A DNA stretch of 64,000 nucleotides from Hyperoplus lanceolatus. Its lineage: Eukaryota; Chordata; Actinopteri; Uranoscopiformes; Ammodytidae. The notes under the pieces are model-generated. The model had not been told where the DNA came from, made no database searches, and saw only the letters and a list, made by a program, of their open reading frames with translations. Shown in pieces: positions 23,390-35,154 of the stretch (position 1 is the stretch's first letter; each line of letters starts with the position of its first letter). The position numbers and the translations under genes were made by a program. The DNA lies in the NCBI GenBank assembly GCA_026929865.2, contig CM049407.1, forward strand, positions 13,470,001 to 13,534,000, in the 5' to 3' direction.

Positions 23390-26300
23390 CTAGAGTAATC
23401 CAACGACATCTACATCATCTTCACATTTGCTCTCTTCTTTGTTGTCAGCCGAAAGCCGCAGACTGGTGAGAATATCAGGCAGTTCAAGACTCCTTGATGT
23501 TGTGGTAGAGTCAATAACGTCAGTTTGATGATGCTCCTGCTGTATGATTTCACTGGTGAGGGTCTCGTACCCCTGCAGGTGAGTGTAGTAGTAATTCCTC
23601 CCTCCCTCCATGGAACAGCTGACATCTGGGCTTCTGTAGCAAATCCTGATACAACCACACAAAAATTAAATTAGAACTGGATGCATTTAAGCATAATGAC
23701 AATAGTAAAAATGGAAATAAAACAAATGTATATAGTATCAGTCCTCAGAACCAATCCATTATATATGGAAAGAGCATCAAACAAATGAACCGGCTCTTAC
23801 AAGTCGGCTAGCTGAAATATTTCACTGACCTTGAACGGCGGATCTGGACTCTTGAGTAATAGTCCATTGGTTGATACTGGCAGAAACACGAGTTGGGATA
23901 GTAGCCCACTGTGTATTGCATCATGGCGGGATGTGGTTGCATGCTGGGGTCCGGCAACTGAGGCTGAGCTGGATGTGTTGTCGCCTCTGAGGCAGAGCAG
24001 GAGGTGCTCGGTTCATCTCCCGCTCCCCGATAATCTGAGGGCAAACACTCTTTGCTTTTCTTCCTCCGGGGGCGAAACTCATAATCTTTAATTAAATTAT
24101 GGAACAAAGAAGAGAGAGCCAGGGAAAAGTCAGAGGTTCACCAATAACCATCCATACCAGAACAGAACAGGTTCAAACATATTTGCACACAAGACCAACA
24201 TTAAATGTTCATTAATCTTATCAGCTGTTGCCATGTATCCGCTTAAAGGTGGAGAACACTTATGTCGAAATCAGTGAATATCTCCTTTCGATCCGCTTCC
24301 TGTATGTGTCAGAAAATCCAGTGTTAATACACAGCCTAGGCTCTGAAAACAGGCATGTTAATATGGAGATAGATATGGTGGCCCCCCTTTGTTTACATAC
24401 ATGTTTACAGAGCGTAGGCTATGTTTAATACCAGATTATTTTCAGCGCACACACAGTAAAGTAAAATATCACTAGTGATGTCAGCCACCCCAACAACAGT
24501 CTGTTTACCCTGCTGCCTTCAGGGAGACGCTACCGTCTGCTGAGGGCCAACACAGAGAGGATGAGGAGTTTCTTTCCCAAGGCCATCAGACTGTTAAACC
24601 AGACTGTCAATGTCACTTAGCCCACCACCAAATCATTATTATAATCTTGCACTTTATATAGTTGAATTACAGCCGGACCAGTACATGAGAATTTCACTAC
24701 TGATTGCCCTGTGCAATTGTGTGTGTGACGAATAAATAAAACTAACAGTACGGACAGGTAGTGGATCGTGAGGAGACACTGACAAGCATTCTCCAGAATA
24801 GCTGATTCCACCTTTAAGTGTCCCTACCAGGAAACCGCTGCTTGTGCATGTGTTTCAGTTTGTCGGCCACTTCAAAGTACGGCCTCTTCTGTTCCTCACT
24901 GAGCTTGGACCACTCAGAGCCCAGCTTTACACTGACGTCGATCATGCTGGCTCCATGGCGGGTTGTACGCATGGCATTTCGGTGGATGTGAGACCACACC
25001 ATAAAGGCATTCATCGGTCTCTTAATGTGTCCATACTTGTCCTGACTTGACTGCATCTGTATCAAATCTGAGGAAGACATTTGAGGACTGAACATTCTAA
25101 ATTCTAACACATTTAGAATGAGACAGAAGGTATGCATTAGTAGTCCTAAATTATGTATCATTTTAAATAAAGATGCCATTTGAAATATGTCAGCTCAAAA
25201 ACAAGTTTTACATCAAAAATAAATATGGATAGACTTGACACCAAGTGAAAACCCTGTAGACCTAGGCTATTAAAGAGCTGTGGAACATAGAACCCTGGGA
25301 ACATGTGACCCAGGGCCGGCGGTAGCCAGGGGCCAGGGTGGGCCGTGCCCACCCAAATGTGGGCTGTGCCCACCCAACCAAAAAAAAAAAATATATATTT
25401 TTTTTTAGTTGGAAGTCCAGACCCACTATCGGACGAACCTGTTCATCCGCTGTCCAAGAAAATGTCAAATAAAATTCAGATAATTAATTAATATTAAAGA
25501 ATATACCATTACCATGCATTGCTTCTAATTGTATTATTGGGTGGGCAGGACAGCCTGCCTCCAAGTTACCCACCCGCTTATAGTGGTCACTGGTCAGCAG
25601 AGCCGGCCCCCCGAGGTATAAGCGAAATGAGCGGTTGCTTAGGGTCCCGAGGGGGGCCAGCCCCCCCCCCCCCAATTTTTTTTTAGTTTGTGTGTTTGAT
25701 ATCAACATCATATTATGTAAATGTGAATCATCATACAATAAAAGTAATACAATGTTTTGGTAGATGGGCCAAAGACAAAACTGGGTTTTCAAGCCTCCAG
25801 AAAATAAAAGTATTCAAGAACTGAAAACTTGTTGTTCTTTCTGGACATTATAGTGTATATTATGTAATTCAAATATTTTCTGAGCAGAAAATAGTGGACA
25901 ACATACATTTTTACTCTCATTTCTAGAAAACAAACCCTAAAACGTCATTCAGTGTAATCACATTTAAAATACAAAAAAACTGGGCAGCATAAGAAGATTA
26001 AGAGAGGTGTATATTTATTAAAACACCATATTAAGGACTATCATTTGAAAATATAAATAATAGTAATTTGAAATATTTACAATCTGCACTATTTTTTCAA
26101 CCACCAAGTCTTACCCGTTAATCAGGAATAAGTTTTCACCAAAGGAATTTTGCTTACAATAAAAAAATATTTAGTTTATATGTATATTTTTATGTTATTT
26201 TAATAAATTAAAGTCATTATTAGCATTTTATTTATTTTTATACAATATATCATTACACTGAATGACCAATTATTACTCTGAATGACGTTTTTCAAAAAGG

Positions 26301-29300
26301 TGTCATGCAATGCCACTATAAGCTCTACTATTGTTACTTATTGTAATATTAGTATCATTAGACTAAACCAGTGAGACTCCTAATAAATGATGAACAGATT
26401 GCCAAATAAAAGCAATTTTTATTGAACACTTAAAACTTAACAAAGGAACATTTCAAATGAGATGAACATTAACATATTACAAAGGGCTCACATATTACTG
26501 ACTTTTTGAACATTTCCTCAAAAGAAATATTGATCCAATATATTTCTATAATTAATGTTTTAAGCACTAAAATGTTTCTTTACTTTTCTGAGAATTGATC
26601 GTGTCTCCACTCAGTCAGTCAAAGTAATATTGCCTGGCTCCAAAATGCATCCAGTTTCACTTGGGCTGAACCCAACCCATTTTCTCCACTTGAGGGACAG
26701 CTCAGCTAATGTCTGATTATACTGAAAACTTCTCCCAGTCTCCATGGCTAAGCTTGACTGCCTTTTGTAGGGCTCTGGCTCAGACACAACAGCCTTGATA
26801 TCCTCTTTGAAATAGAATACTTTGTCTGCTATGTCTGGCCAGACAAATGCATTTTTCCAGCTGCACCTGGTGCTGAGTTAACTTCTACCTCCCCTGCAAC
26901 TACCTGCTCAACTTGCCCAAAAAGGGCTTGTCATACATTACTACAACAAATTTCCCTGTTAGGTCCTCATCCTCAGCATTCTGAATCATCTCAGCTGACT
27001 CTCCAAATGAATCTCCACCGATGGTCCACATTCACATGTTCACCTCTGCAGAAGCAGGACACTTTGATGGTGGATCTTCCCTGGCAGTAGATTCAATTTG
27101 GTGAATTTGGATGCCCTTAACAGGGGCAAGTGGTCTGGCCACTCTCATCATACCGACTCACATCACTCTCACTGACCCAAAAGTACCGGAGTTGGTGTGT
27201 ACTTTGGAGGAGTTGGTAGAGGTCCTTGGGTATGTGCTCCCTTCTTTACATGCTCATCTGCGAGCTCTTGACAGCACCCCCCCGCCATCTGGTGCCCCTT
27301 TACCATGAGATGCCTCTGAGAAATTCCATGTGACTTTTGTGAACCCGAGCATAAGTGGAATGGTACTCATCAAATAGAAATTGGTTTATTCCTATATTGG
27401 TCACTGGACCATCGCTCTGCGTGCGTGTGGTGTTGAGGGATTCTCCTTCTTCAGGTCATCCAGAACTGGCTTGAGATGAGCCCGACTGAGGTCATCGTGG
27501 CGTAATGAATCTGATATGGTAGCGTTGACTGATGGCTGCCGAAGTATACACGACGATGGTGTGAATTGTGGCTTGCTTCCTGTGGACCCAAAATGAAATG
27601 CCTGGATTTCCGTGGCCAACTTGCACGAGTAATTTTCTGAAAAGTCCATGTGGACAACAACCTCCTCTTCAGACAGAGTCTCCTTTAGTTGTCTACACTT
27701 TTCTGATTGGTGGTCCGTTATACTGGTGTCTTGCTAAGGTGTCGCTTGCTGTTAAAGACTTTTAGAAGATCACTCCAGGTCCCGATTTCTTTTTTGGCAA
27801 ATTTAGTTGAAATCTTACCCCGATCATTTGTTTTCTCCTTCTCCCACTGTTCCCATACGTTTCCTGAGAGCTTCTGGCGCTCAACTTCAACTCCTCGTAG
27901 CCACTTGGGGCGAGGTACTGATTTTTTCCTTTGGATCACACACAATAGCTGCGGAAGTTGAGAGAGCTTGAGGTTTTGAGCATCCTTTGCTTGAGTCTCT
28001 CCACCAGGAGGCCCTGTTCTCGTGGTGCTGCACTGTGTTCCGTCCCTTGCTTTTGGCTCGGTTATATGGAACGGCTGGGGTGATGCTGTAGGTTGGGTCC
28101 CTTGCGCCCTGTGTTGTAGACACCATGGGTTCCTTCGTGTTCTGCTGAGGTGCCTCTGAGTTTCCCTGTTCTTTGTGATGGTATCCTTCTTACTGCGGCT
28201 GTCTGCTGTTCGTCTCTGCTAAGAAAAGCGGACTTTTTTTTTCAGACTCACTTTCACCTTCTCTTGGTTGGGCTTTTCTTCTCCCTTTGCAAACCTTTCC
28301 TTGGTTTTCACTCCTTCCTTGGCTTGAGCCGTGTTTTTTAATTTGAAAATTCCTTTTCAATGCAACATTTTGCTATTGACTCTATCAATACTCCTTTGGT
28401 TTTCCGTTCTTGTACTGGGGTGGGGAGGCCGTGGCTCACTGGCTCCTGAACACCCAGGCTGTAGAATGACGGCTGGTGGAGAATGAGGCTGTAGAATGAC
28501 GGCTGGTGGGAATGAGGCTGGGGTCTTGCAAGAGTCCTTTGAGGAGCTCCTGAAGACTGCTTCAGGAGGCTCTCAAAGGACTCTGGTGTAATATTCAGGA
28601 CTGTCAGACATTTTGCTGCGCCCTGTGCTGTTTTGATTGTCCCGCCTGTTTTCTTTTCGCCTCACTTCAGCCTCTGGTAAACTCCTGATTGGAGGATGAT
28701 CGGATTTGCACCCGTTGTTTGTTTTCTTCTCTGATAGCTGGAATGCGATTTGATGCAATTACTGATGTGAACATATTATAACAATTTCTTAATTTCTCAT
28801 TATATTTTACATAATTCACATTATAATGAAGTTAATATTGAAATCATCAATACCTTCTCTTCTCCTTGCTAATAGCTGTGCACGGGCTATTGGATCAGCG
28901 TTAATTTTCTGTCTGTGCTTTGCACTGGCTTTGTTGGAGGCATCTGAAAATAAATAAAAGGTGATTTTAAAGTTTAAAAACATTTTATTATTAAAAACAC
29001 AGTGTATTAAAATGTAAATTAAATATACTATTAGGGTAATATGTTTCATTAACTTAATAATACATATATCTATAATAATAACAATAATATATTATTATTA
29101 TTATTATTACTGCATTATTACTGCATTATTATTACTGCAATATTACTGCATTATTATTACATTATTATTACTGAATTATTACATTATTATTACTGCATTA
29201 TTACATTAGTGTGACTCATTATATGAATGGCACTGTATTACACTGAATGACATAGCCGTTACACTGAATGACATAGCCATTACACTGAATGATATAGCCA

Positions 29301-31572
29301 TTACACTGAATGACATTTTAATAAGTATACATGTTTTACAGGCTAACAGTTAGCTAGCTATATCAAACAATGGCCTTGATCTACAAAGTTTATAACAGTT
29401 ATTTACTAAATACATTTGTTTAGAAGAAAATTGAATAATAAAAGTGTTTTCTGGCATTTCACTGAATGACATGTGGATTTCTATATCAAGTTACCACAAC
29501 ATAAAAGATGAAAATATTGAATATATAAGAGAGATAAACTCACCTTGCTGTGTCATCTCAGGGGTCTCCAGGGCCCTTTTGATGATGTCACAGATTGTCA
29601 CTGACATTCAGTTTCTGATATGATTTCAAAATGACTTCTTTATCTCATTACACTGAATGACGTCTAATGAAACGGTATTTGGGACAAAAGTCCCCTAATG
29701 ATTTCAGTATCAAAACATAACAATAACTCAATGTCCCTTTAATATCTCAATCCCAACACTCTTAAAAATGTGCCAAGAAAGTTAAAATGTAATTTTGTTT
29801 GGTATTTTATATTTTATTTAAAGATGTAATAGTAAAATAGGAGTCCGGACATTACACTGAATGACTTTTGCACTTCATGACATTATTTAATAAATATATT
29901 TACACTTTATTTTCATTGAATCTTAGTGAAATACTAAAGTATATATTGAGTTTCACTTTATAACTTTTATGTATTTAATGACTTTTGTTAATTTAATGTA
30001 TCCGGACCCCAAATAAGGCTTGTCACGTCTTTGACCCAGATAGTTATTAGCTTAATAATTGAATCAGTTCATCTGGGAGGTATTCCGAGGTTAACTGATC
30101 ACGTCACGTTCAAGTCCATGGCATGCACAGTGTGTATTGAGTTTATTTAAAAACATTTGGAAATGGGGCTGCCCTCAGTTGCCCATGCACTGTGTATAGT
30201 ATATAGCCTATTTCAGCCTCGTCTGTGGAAAAAAAGATAACTGGACAATAACTGGAGTTCTTCTGCTTCGTTCCTCTCACTGCATTTAAATGAATTAATT
30301 ATATTACAGAAAAATATGTCCCGTAAAAGAAAAAGAGCACCAAGCCCATCCCAGAGGACCCTGCATAATATTTTATTTCAAATTTATATTTCTATGGAAA
30401 ATCCATGTGTCTTCCTTCAATAGCTTATAATTCATCCGACCCAGTGTCTCCAAATTATTTGTTCACACAAAATTCCTCAGATTTAGCCTCTTAATTTCCC
30501 TCTCAAAGAACACCAGATTCATGCATTTCATTTTAAAAGGTAAAAAAAAATCTGCCGGGGAGGCATACCCCCGGACCCCCCTAGGAGGATCGGGATTTCG
30601 GCTGGCTACTATTTTCACCCAGGTAGACATCGGAGCCAATAGTGGAAAGACTATATATCTATATAGTGTGTATAGTATATAGCTCTGGACTACCACCATC
30701 CAGGTTACCTAGTCCCAAAGCTTTCTCTTCAATCAGCTCAAGCTGCCTACAGTTAATACTGCGATTAAAAAAATAGATACATTATGCTGTATATAAATGG
30801 ATATTATATGTTATTCATAAATATTTGGGAAAAAAAACTATTAAATCTCCCACACAGCAACACTCAAAGTTTATTGCATATTGTGTTCTACACAGACGCT
30901 GAGATCTTACAAGGGCAAAAAAATTTGGCTCGCGCGCTCTGCGCGCGCTCGCATCGTCGGCCTCCCAAAATTTCCACAGGCCCGCCCAAGTCTGACTTTC
31001 TAGAACCGGGCCTGATGTGACCCCGTTGACTCCATGGCTATAACCATAGACATTATAAATATAACCTGCATACCTTCCTCCGTTGGCGGCATGGTAAAGC
31101 AGGTGACCGGACTATCACCTCTGAGCCAGGGTGAGGTGAGACTGAGGTGGACTGGTCCTTGGTTCATTGGTTCTCCAATTCCAGCAGCATGAGACGCATC
31201 CAGCCTCTCGGTAACCTGGATCGGAACACTTTGTGCACCAGAAGGAGGCCTCTTCTTTGCCCTAATTAGAGTTTCCGACTGGACGTCGCCATCGCCGTTG
31301 TTTCTAACCTCCGATGACACACCCTGATTCAGTGGTCGTTTTTTAAACAGGGTCGATATAGGGGGTAGTTTCCCGTTTCCAAATGTTGCTGCAATTGAGG
31401 CCACGTAGTTTTCCCAAGTATTGGACCCATTTCCGGTCCGGTCCAAAGGTTGAATCATATCCGCATCCCCGGTTTGACAGCACTTCAAGGTATGGGTCGC
31501 TCGGTCCCGGCCCTTGTCTGAGGTTGGTGGACCCATTTCTTGTTTTCGAGTTTTTTTTAGGTGGCTGTCCAT
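23390..31572 (-). CDS. sox30: SOX30-like HMG-box transcription factor
   Basis: Sequence-specific HMG-box factor; mammalian SOX30 drives spermatid gene expression (family knowledge). Four coding exons with compatible phases: 31572-31074, 25067-24828, 24085-23830, 23645-23390, giving 416 residues (human about 750). The start is the first ATG, MDSHLKKTRKQEMG. The HMG box spans about residues 179-247 and contains KRPMNAFMVWSHIHRNAM and LSEEQKRPYFEVADKLK. The IHR after MVW, where most SOX proteins read SRGQR, is the SOX30 hallmark. After the box follows a basic FRPRRKKSKE segment, then Pro/Gln/Tyr-rich sequence with little similarity, ending DDVDVVGLL. Neighbour clint1 supports the identity. AATAAA at 23317-23312. 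A 5.7-kb transposon lies in intron 1. Confidence 0.88.
24484..24745 (+). mobile_element. LINE 3' end remnant
   Basis: A stretch running TTACCCTGCTGCCTTCAGGG, then AGTTTCTTTCCCAAGGCCAT, ending in GAATAAATAAA resembles the 3' end of fish LINE elements, where the last ORF codons and a short tail are preserved. It lies in sox30 intron 2. Clade not assigned. Confidence 0.35.
27255..27700 (-). pseudogene. decayed DDE-type transposase-like core (DFSEN / SDG / HGKG)
   Basis: Reading the minus strand: KCRQLKETLSEEEVVVHMDF followed by SENYSC (Asp at 27646-27644), then in a shifted frame QSDGP (Asp 27413-27411) and YRNK, then TWNFSEASHGKGAPDG (Glu 27316-27314). Order and spacing, about 78 then 32 residues, look like a D-D-E catalytic triad. 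I recall similar D-F-x-E-N / S-D-G / H-G-K-G-x-x-D-G proteins as repeated 'uncharacterized' families in fish and invertebrates, but cannot name the superfamily. Several frameshifts make this copy inactive. Confidence 0.5.
28573..29049 (-). pseudogene. N-terminal pieces probably of the same element
   Basis: Two basic frames, 29049-28816 (KASAKHRQKINADPIARAQ) and 28758-28573 (RSLPEAEVRRKENRRDN), resemble lysine/arginine-rich DNA-binding leaders. They lie upstream of, and on the same strand as, the DFSEN core. Two further frames at 28126-27887 and 27945-27718 lie between. Linking them into one protein is inference. Confidence 0.35.
30470..30600 (-). repeat. copy of the GGGGTCCGGGGG repeat block
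   Basis: In inverse orientation it matches the left arm of 4482-7517: a segment like AAATGCATCAATCTGGT, a poly-purine stretch, then the G/C-rich inverted block. Other copies lie at 4510-4620, 48893-48985 and 62168-62298. Confidence 0.6.
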
Positions 31573-31628
31573 TGTCACGACTCGGTTATAGGCCTATTCT
31601 TTTATCGGAATTGTGATGGGTTGAAACT

Positions 31629-31642
31629 GTTTCCCAGGCAAC
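31629..31642. promoter_or_regulatory. sox30: RFX X-box upstream of sox30
   Basis: GTTTCCCAGGCAAC matches the imperfect inverted repeat bound by RFX factors (GTNNCC, 1-3 bases, RGNAAC). It lies 57 bp upstream of the sox30 start codon. RFX2 is a known testis/cilia regulator, so the site fits a germline promoter; occupancy is inference. Confidence 0.5.
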
Positions 31643-31713
31643 AGTGACCGTTAAAAACACTTAACCTTTCCAGTAAGGTCAAGAAGATGAGGTAGGGAAT
31701 AGCCTAACATGTA

Positions 31714-33325
31714 CAGTGTCGTGCGAAAGTTTGTGAACCCCTTCAGCCTTTTGGAATTTTATTTATTTTAACCATTATTAATAAAAAAAATTCAATACCA
31801 GTATTTTTTATATGAAATAACAGATGTTTGTTTATCAATTCAACATTTTTCTTTTCCAGAAATCAATTGTTAAAATAGATAAAACAAATTATTTGACAAA
31901 TGTTGTATGTGCAAAAGTTTGTGAACCCTGAGCTGCATTGCTTAAATTGAGCAAGGTAAACACAATCAGGTGGGCCAAACTGATTGATGAAATAGACCAA
32001 TGTAGTGAGAGATCTTTAGGGAAGAAATTGGGCGCCACTAGATAAAACTAAGATAAAACCAGGTCAGTTTAGGCTCACCAAACTGAACCCATACAGGTCA
32101 GACATGCTCAAAGGGGAAACAATCTCAGAGGATCTCAGGAATAGAGTTTTGATGTTGCACATTTGTCTGGGGACAGCTATACATTCGTATAAAAAAGTTT
32201 GAGCTCCATCGGCCCACCGTGAGGCAAATCATCTACAAATGGAGAGCTTTAAGAGTGACTTAACATCTGCCTAGAAGTGGACTTCCTTCAAAAATATCTT
32301 CAAGCACCACAAGAAAAGGGATTTTTCAGGTAAAAGCCAACCCACACATTACATCTGGAGATTTGCAGACCATTTGCCATCACCATTCTTCACTTGGGAG
32401 AAGGTTCTGTTGGTGGTAGGCAGAGTTGCGTTTTTGCCCAAACATGGCGGTTTTGGTTATGACCAAACAGATAAATTTTGGACTAATCTGTCCACAGAAT
32501 AAGACTTCAGGTATCTCCAGGTGCTCTCTGGCAAAGCTGTGACAAGCAGTTTTGTTCTTTTTTGAGAGCAGAGGCTTCTTCAGCAACCCTCCCTTGAAAG
32601 CCATATTGACTGAGTTTTCTTCTTATTGTGGAACCATGCACATATGTCCCAGATGTTGCAAGAGAGGTCTGCAAATCACTAGATGTAATGTGTGGGTTGG
32701 CTTTTAACTAAAAAAAATACTTTTCTTGTGGCGCTTGAAGATATTTTTGAAGGAAGTCCACTTCTAGGCAGATGTTCAGTCACTCTTAAAGCTCTCCATT
32801 TGTAGATGATTTGCCTCACGGTGGACCGATGGAGCTCAAACTTTTTTTGAATTAATTTATAGCTGTCCCCAGACAAATGTGCAGCATCACAACTCTATTC
32901 CTGAGATCGTCTGAGATTGTATTCCCTTTTAGCATGTCTGACCTGTATGGGTTCAGTTTGGTGGGCCTAAACTGACCTGGTTTTATCCGTGTTTTATCTA
33001 GTGGCGCCCAATTTCTTCCCTAAAGATCTCTCATTACATTGGTCTATTTCATCCATCAATTTGGCCCACCTGATTGTGTTTACCTTGCTCCATTTAAGCA
33101 ATGCAGCTCAGGGTTCACAAACTTTTGCACATACAACATTTGTCAAATAATTTGTTTTATCTATTTTAACAATTGATTTCTGGAAAAGAAAAATGTTGAA
33201 TTGATAAACAAACATCTGTTATTTTATATAAAAAATACTGGTATTGAAAAAAATTAATTAATAATGGTTAACATAAATAAAATTCCAAAAGGCTCAAGGG
33301 GTTCACAAACTTTCGCACGACACTG
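31714..33325. mobile_element. fold-back Tc1-like element with ~650-bp inverted arms
   Basis: Ends CAGTGTCGTGCGAAAGTTTG and inverse, TA flanks (31712-31713, 33326-33327). The left arm, to about 32372, repeats the right arm, from about 32668, in inverse orientation over about 650 bp with scattered differences; about 295 bp lie between. Minus-strand frames hold pieces of a Tc1 transposase: 32876-32679 (HTH-like FELHRSTVRQIIYKWRAL) and 32604-32380 (PLLSKKNKTACHSFAREHL). So it is one half of a Tc1 with its N-terminal half duplicated in inverse. Confidence 0.88.
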
Positions 33326-33968
33326 TATTTGATTCACTTTTGCTGTCATTTTTACTTGCAAGATTGAACACCAAAGAAGTCAATGTTGATGGGGGTCATC
33401 TCTATTTCCTCTTAATCTTTATAACATATTATGAAGGGCTATTAATTGTATTGAGTTTAAAAGGATACTGAAAACAGACCATAAATCATCCAAGTACATT
33501 TTTTAATAACAAAAGATCACCTTGTCTTGGGTTCAAATTCTCAGAATATGGCTATTCTCAGACATGACATCAGTATTCTGATAGGTAGCTATACTATGGC
33601 CCTGCTCAGGATCAAATGTAATGGAGATATCGATGAAATGAACACAAACTGGCAAATACACTTAGTAAAAAGTAGGAAATTGTTAATGTTATAATTTAAT
33701 TTAATGTTGAATGAAGTACAGAAAATATAGAGCACACCAAATGAAACGAGCAGTACCAAAAAAAGAAACAAAAACATGATTCCTGTCAACTAAATTATGT
33801 TTTTTAGTAGGTCTCCGCCATATGAACATAAACTTACAACAAAACTAATAATATATTAAAACTAATAATGGCTATGGAATCATCCTTCTGAGAGTAACAA
33901 AATAAAGATTTGGTCATTTGGAGTGCAGAGCCTCAGAAGATGACAAGAGGCTCTGCTTAGCTGTTTTT

Positions 33969-34031
<63 letters not shown>
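33969..34031. repeat. (CA)n microsatellite
   Basis: About 31 uninterrupted CA units. The rest of 33326-34807 shows no gene: it is AT-rich and ends with a short (AAACT)n run at 34678-34707. Confidence 0.97.
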
Positions 34032-34034
<3 letters not shown>

Positions 34035-34674
34035 TTTCTCACCCATACATTTCACCCAAACCCTTTAGATTGCACTCAGCTAGCCATACAAATTATTTGT
34101 TAAAACAGCTAATGAAAAAAAAATGTCTTCCAATGTCACCCTTGCACCAAGAGACCATCAAGTGAGCTGCCGGGTGAGCAATGTTTACTGGCAAATTACT
34201 AGAATTAAAGATACTCTGTTCTGTTATTATTCTGCAATGTGTCATTGCATTAAACATGGAAGAGATATAGAGAAGGTTTAATGTTGAGTGTTGTAGATGG
34301 AACGTTTACCACCTTGACCCGCAGCCAGCTTGAAAATACTACATTATTTATGTTCTTCTATCCATAAACAGCATCGGTGCATTGATAACAGCATATCTGA
34401 AGTGACACAATGCCGGTCATAAAGAGAATATCATAGTAACCTAACCAGTATCTTTTTGTGAATCTTCTAATCAACTCCTGTCCTCTCCATTGCTTTTCTT
34501 TTTCTTTCTATTTTTTTCATTATCTTTGACATGTATTTATCAAATTTTTTTCTATCTATTTTTGATTATTTTGAGTATTTATGTACCTTGTCTCCTTAAT
34601 TTCTAGAGTTTATTTGTTAGCCCATTGGGCTTCGTTCCCTCCTTGCACCATTAATTGTTAATGTGTGCTAAATA

Positions 34675-34705
<31 letters not shown>

Positions 34706-34807
34706 CTAATCTGAATAAAATACTGATTGATGCTTTCATCAGGTATACATCGGAACGGAAGAATGAAAAGTAGAGGACAAGCATGACTTGAAACAGTAAC
34801 TGTTTAT

Positions 34808-34970
34808 GGGGGCGCCCTTAGCTCAGTTGGTAGGGCGTCCCCCCCATGGGCCTCGGCTAGCAGCGGACCCGGGTTCGATTCCAGCCCACGGTCGTTCTCT
34901 GCATGTCACTCCCCTTTCTGCCCCATTTCAACTCTGTCTCTACACTATCAATAAAGCATAAAAGACCCAA
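34808..34970 (+). mobile_element. tRNA-derived SINE
   Basis: A tRNA-like head has an A box (TTAGCTCAGTTGG at about 34818) and a B box (GGGTTCGATTCC at about 34869). A non-tRNA body follows, with CTGCATGTCACTCCCC and a tail ATCAATAAAGCATAAAAGAC. The flanks share AACTGT, suggesting a short target duplication. The head does not fold as a complete tRNA because its anticodon region is expanded. A second copy lies inverted at 59480-59664. Confidence 0.85.
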
Positions 34971-35133
34971 ACTGTATTTTTGGGATGTTTTTTTTTAACA
35001 TCCACAGACAGTATGACCAGGTGTATTGAACTGGCTGGTTAAAAAGAGAAGAGGGGATTGAAAGAGTGAAAGGAAGTAAAATGCAATTCATCCACTCTAT
35101 TATGGCTCAAGAATAAGTACAGCGTTATCTCCA

Positions 35134-35154
35134 CCTCCTGCCCTCTGCTGGAGG
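35134..35154 (-). promoter_or_regulatory. CTCF-like motif between sox30 and clint1
   Basis: On the minus strand CCTCCAGCAGAGGGCAGGAG matches the CTCF core (CCASYAGRKGGCRS-like). It lies 0.6 kb beyond the clint1 stop in otherwise featureless sequence. The match is by eye; binding is not shown. Confidence 0.3.

Larger units (their letters stand above)
25943..29866. repeat. dispersed ACACTGAATGACAT motif, about ten copies
   Basis: The core ACTGAATGAC, usually preceded by ATTAC, appears near 25943 (inverse), 26252, 26276 (as ATTACTCTGAATGACG), 29237, 29258, 29280, 29299, 29457, 29648 and 29850. The four at 29237-29315 are spaced at about 21 bp; the others are scattered. They bracket the DDE-type ORF pieces, as subterminal binding sites of a transposase would. 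Confidence 0.7.
25311..31014. mobile_element. 5.7-kb hAT-flanked insertion in sox30 intron 1
   Basis: Left end CAGGGCCGGCGGTAGCC, right end TCTAGAACCGGGCCTG, with an exact 8-bp duplication ATGTGACC (25303-25310, 31015-31022), so it entered as one hAT-type unit or its interior was enlarged by later insertions. Both subterminal regions carry G/C-rich GCCC-ACCC/GCCC-GCCC units, and TGGCTCGCGCGCTCTGCGC lies near the right end. Inside are a second hAT-like end near 25595, decayed DDE-type ORF pieces, dispersed ACTGAATGAC motifs, and a copy of the GGGGTCCGGGGG repeat. Confidence 0.75.

Noticed and set aside
29040-29220. CRISPR-like or structured tandem array in the ATT-rich stretch
   Set aside because: It is an irregular ATTATT/TACTGCATT simple repeat in a eukaryotic genome without spacer-repeat regularity.
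34808-34890. Possible functional tRNA gene
   Set aside because: A and B boxes are present but the anticodon region is expanded, it is fused to a SINE body with a tail, and a second copy with target duplication lies at 59480-59664.
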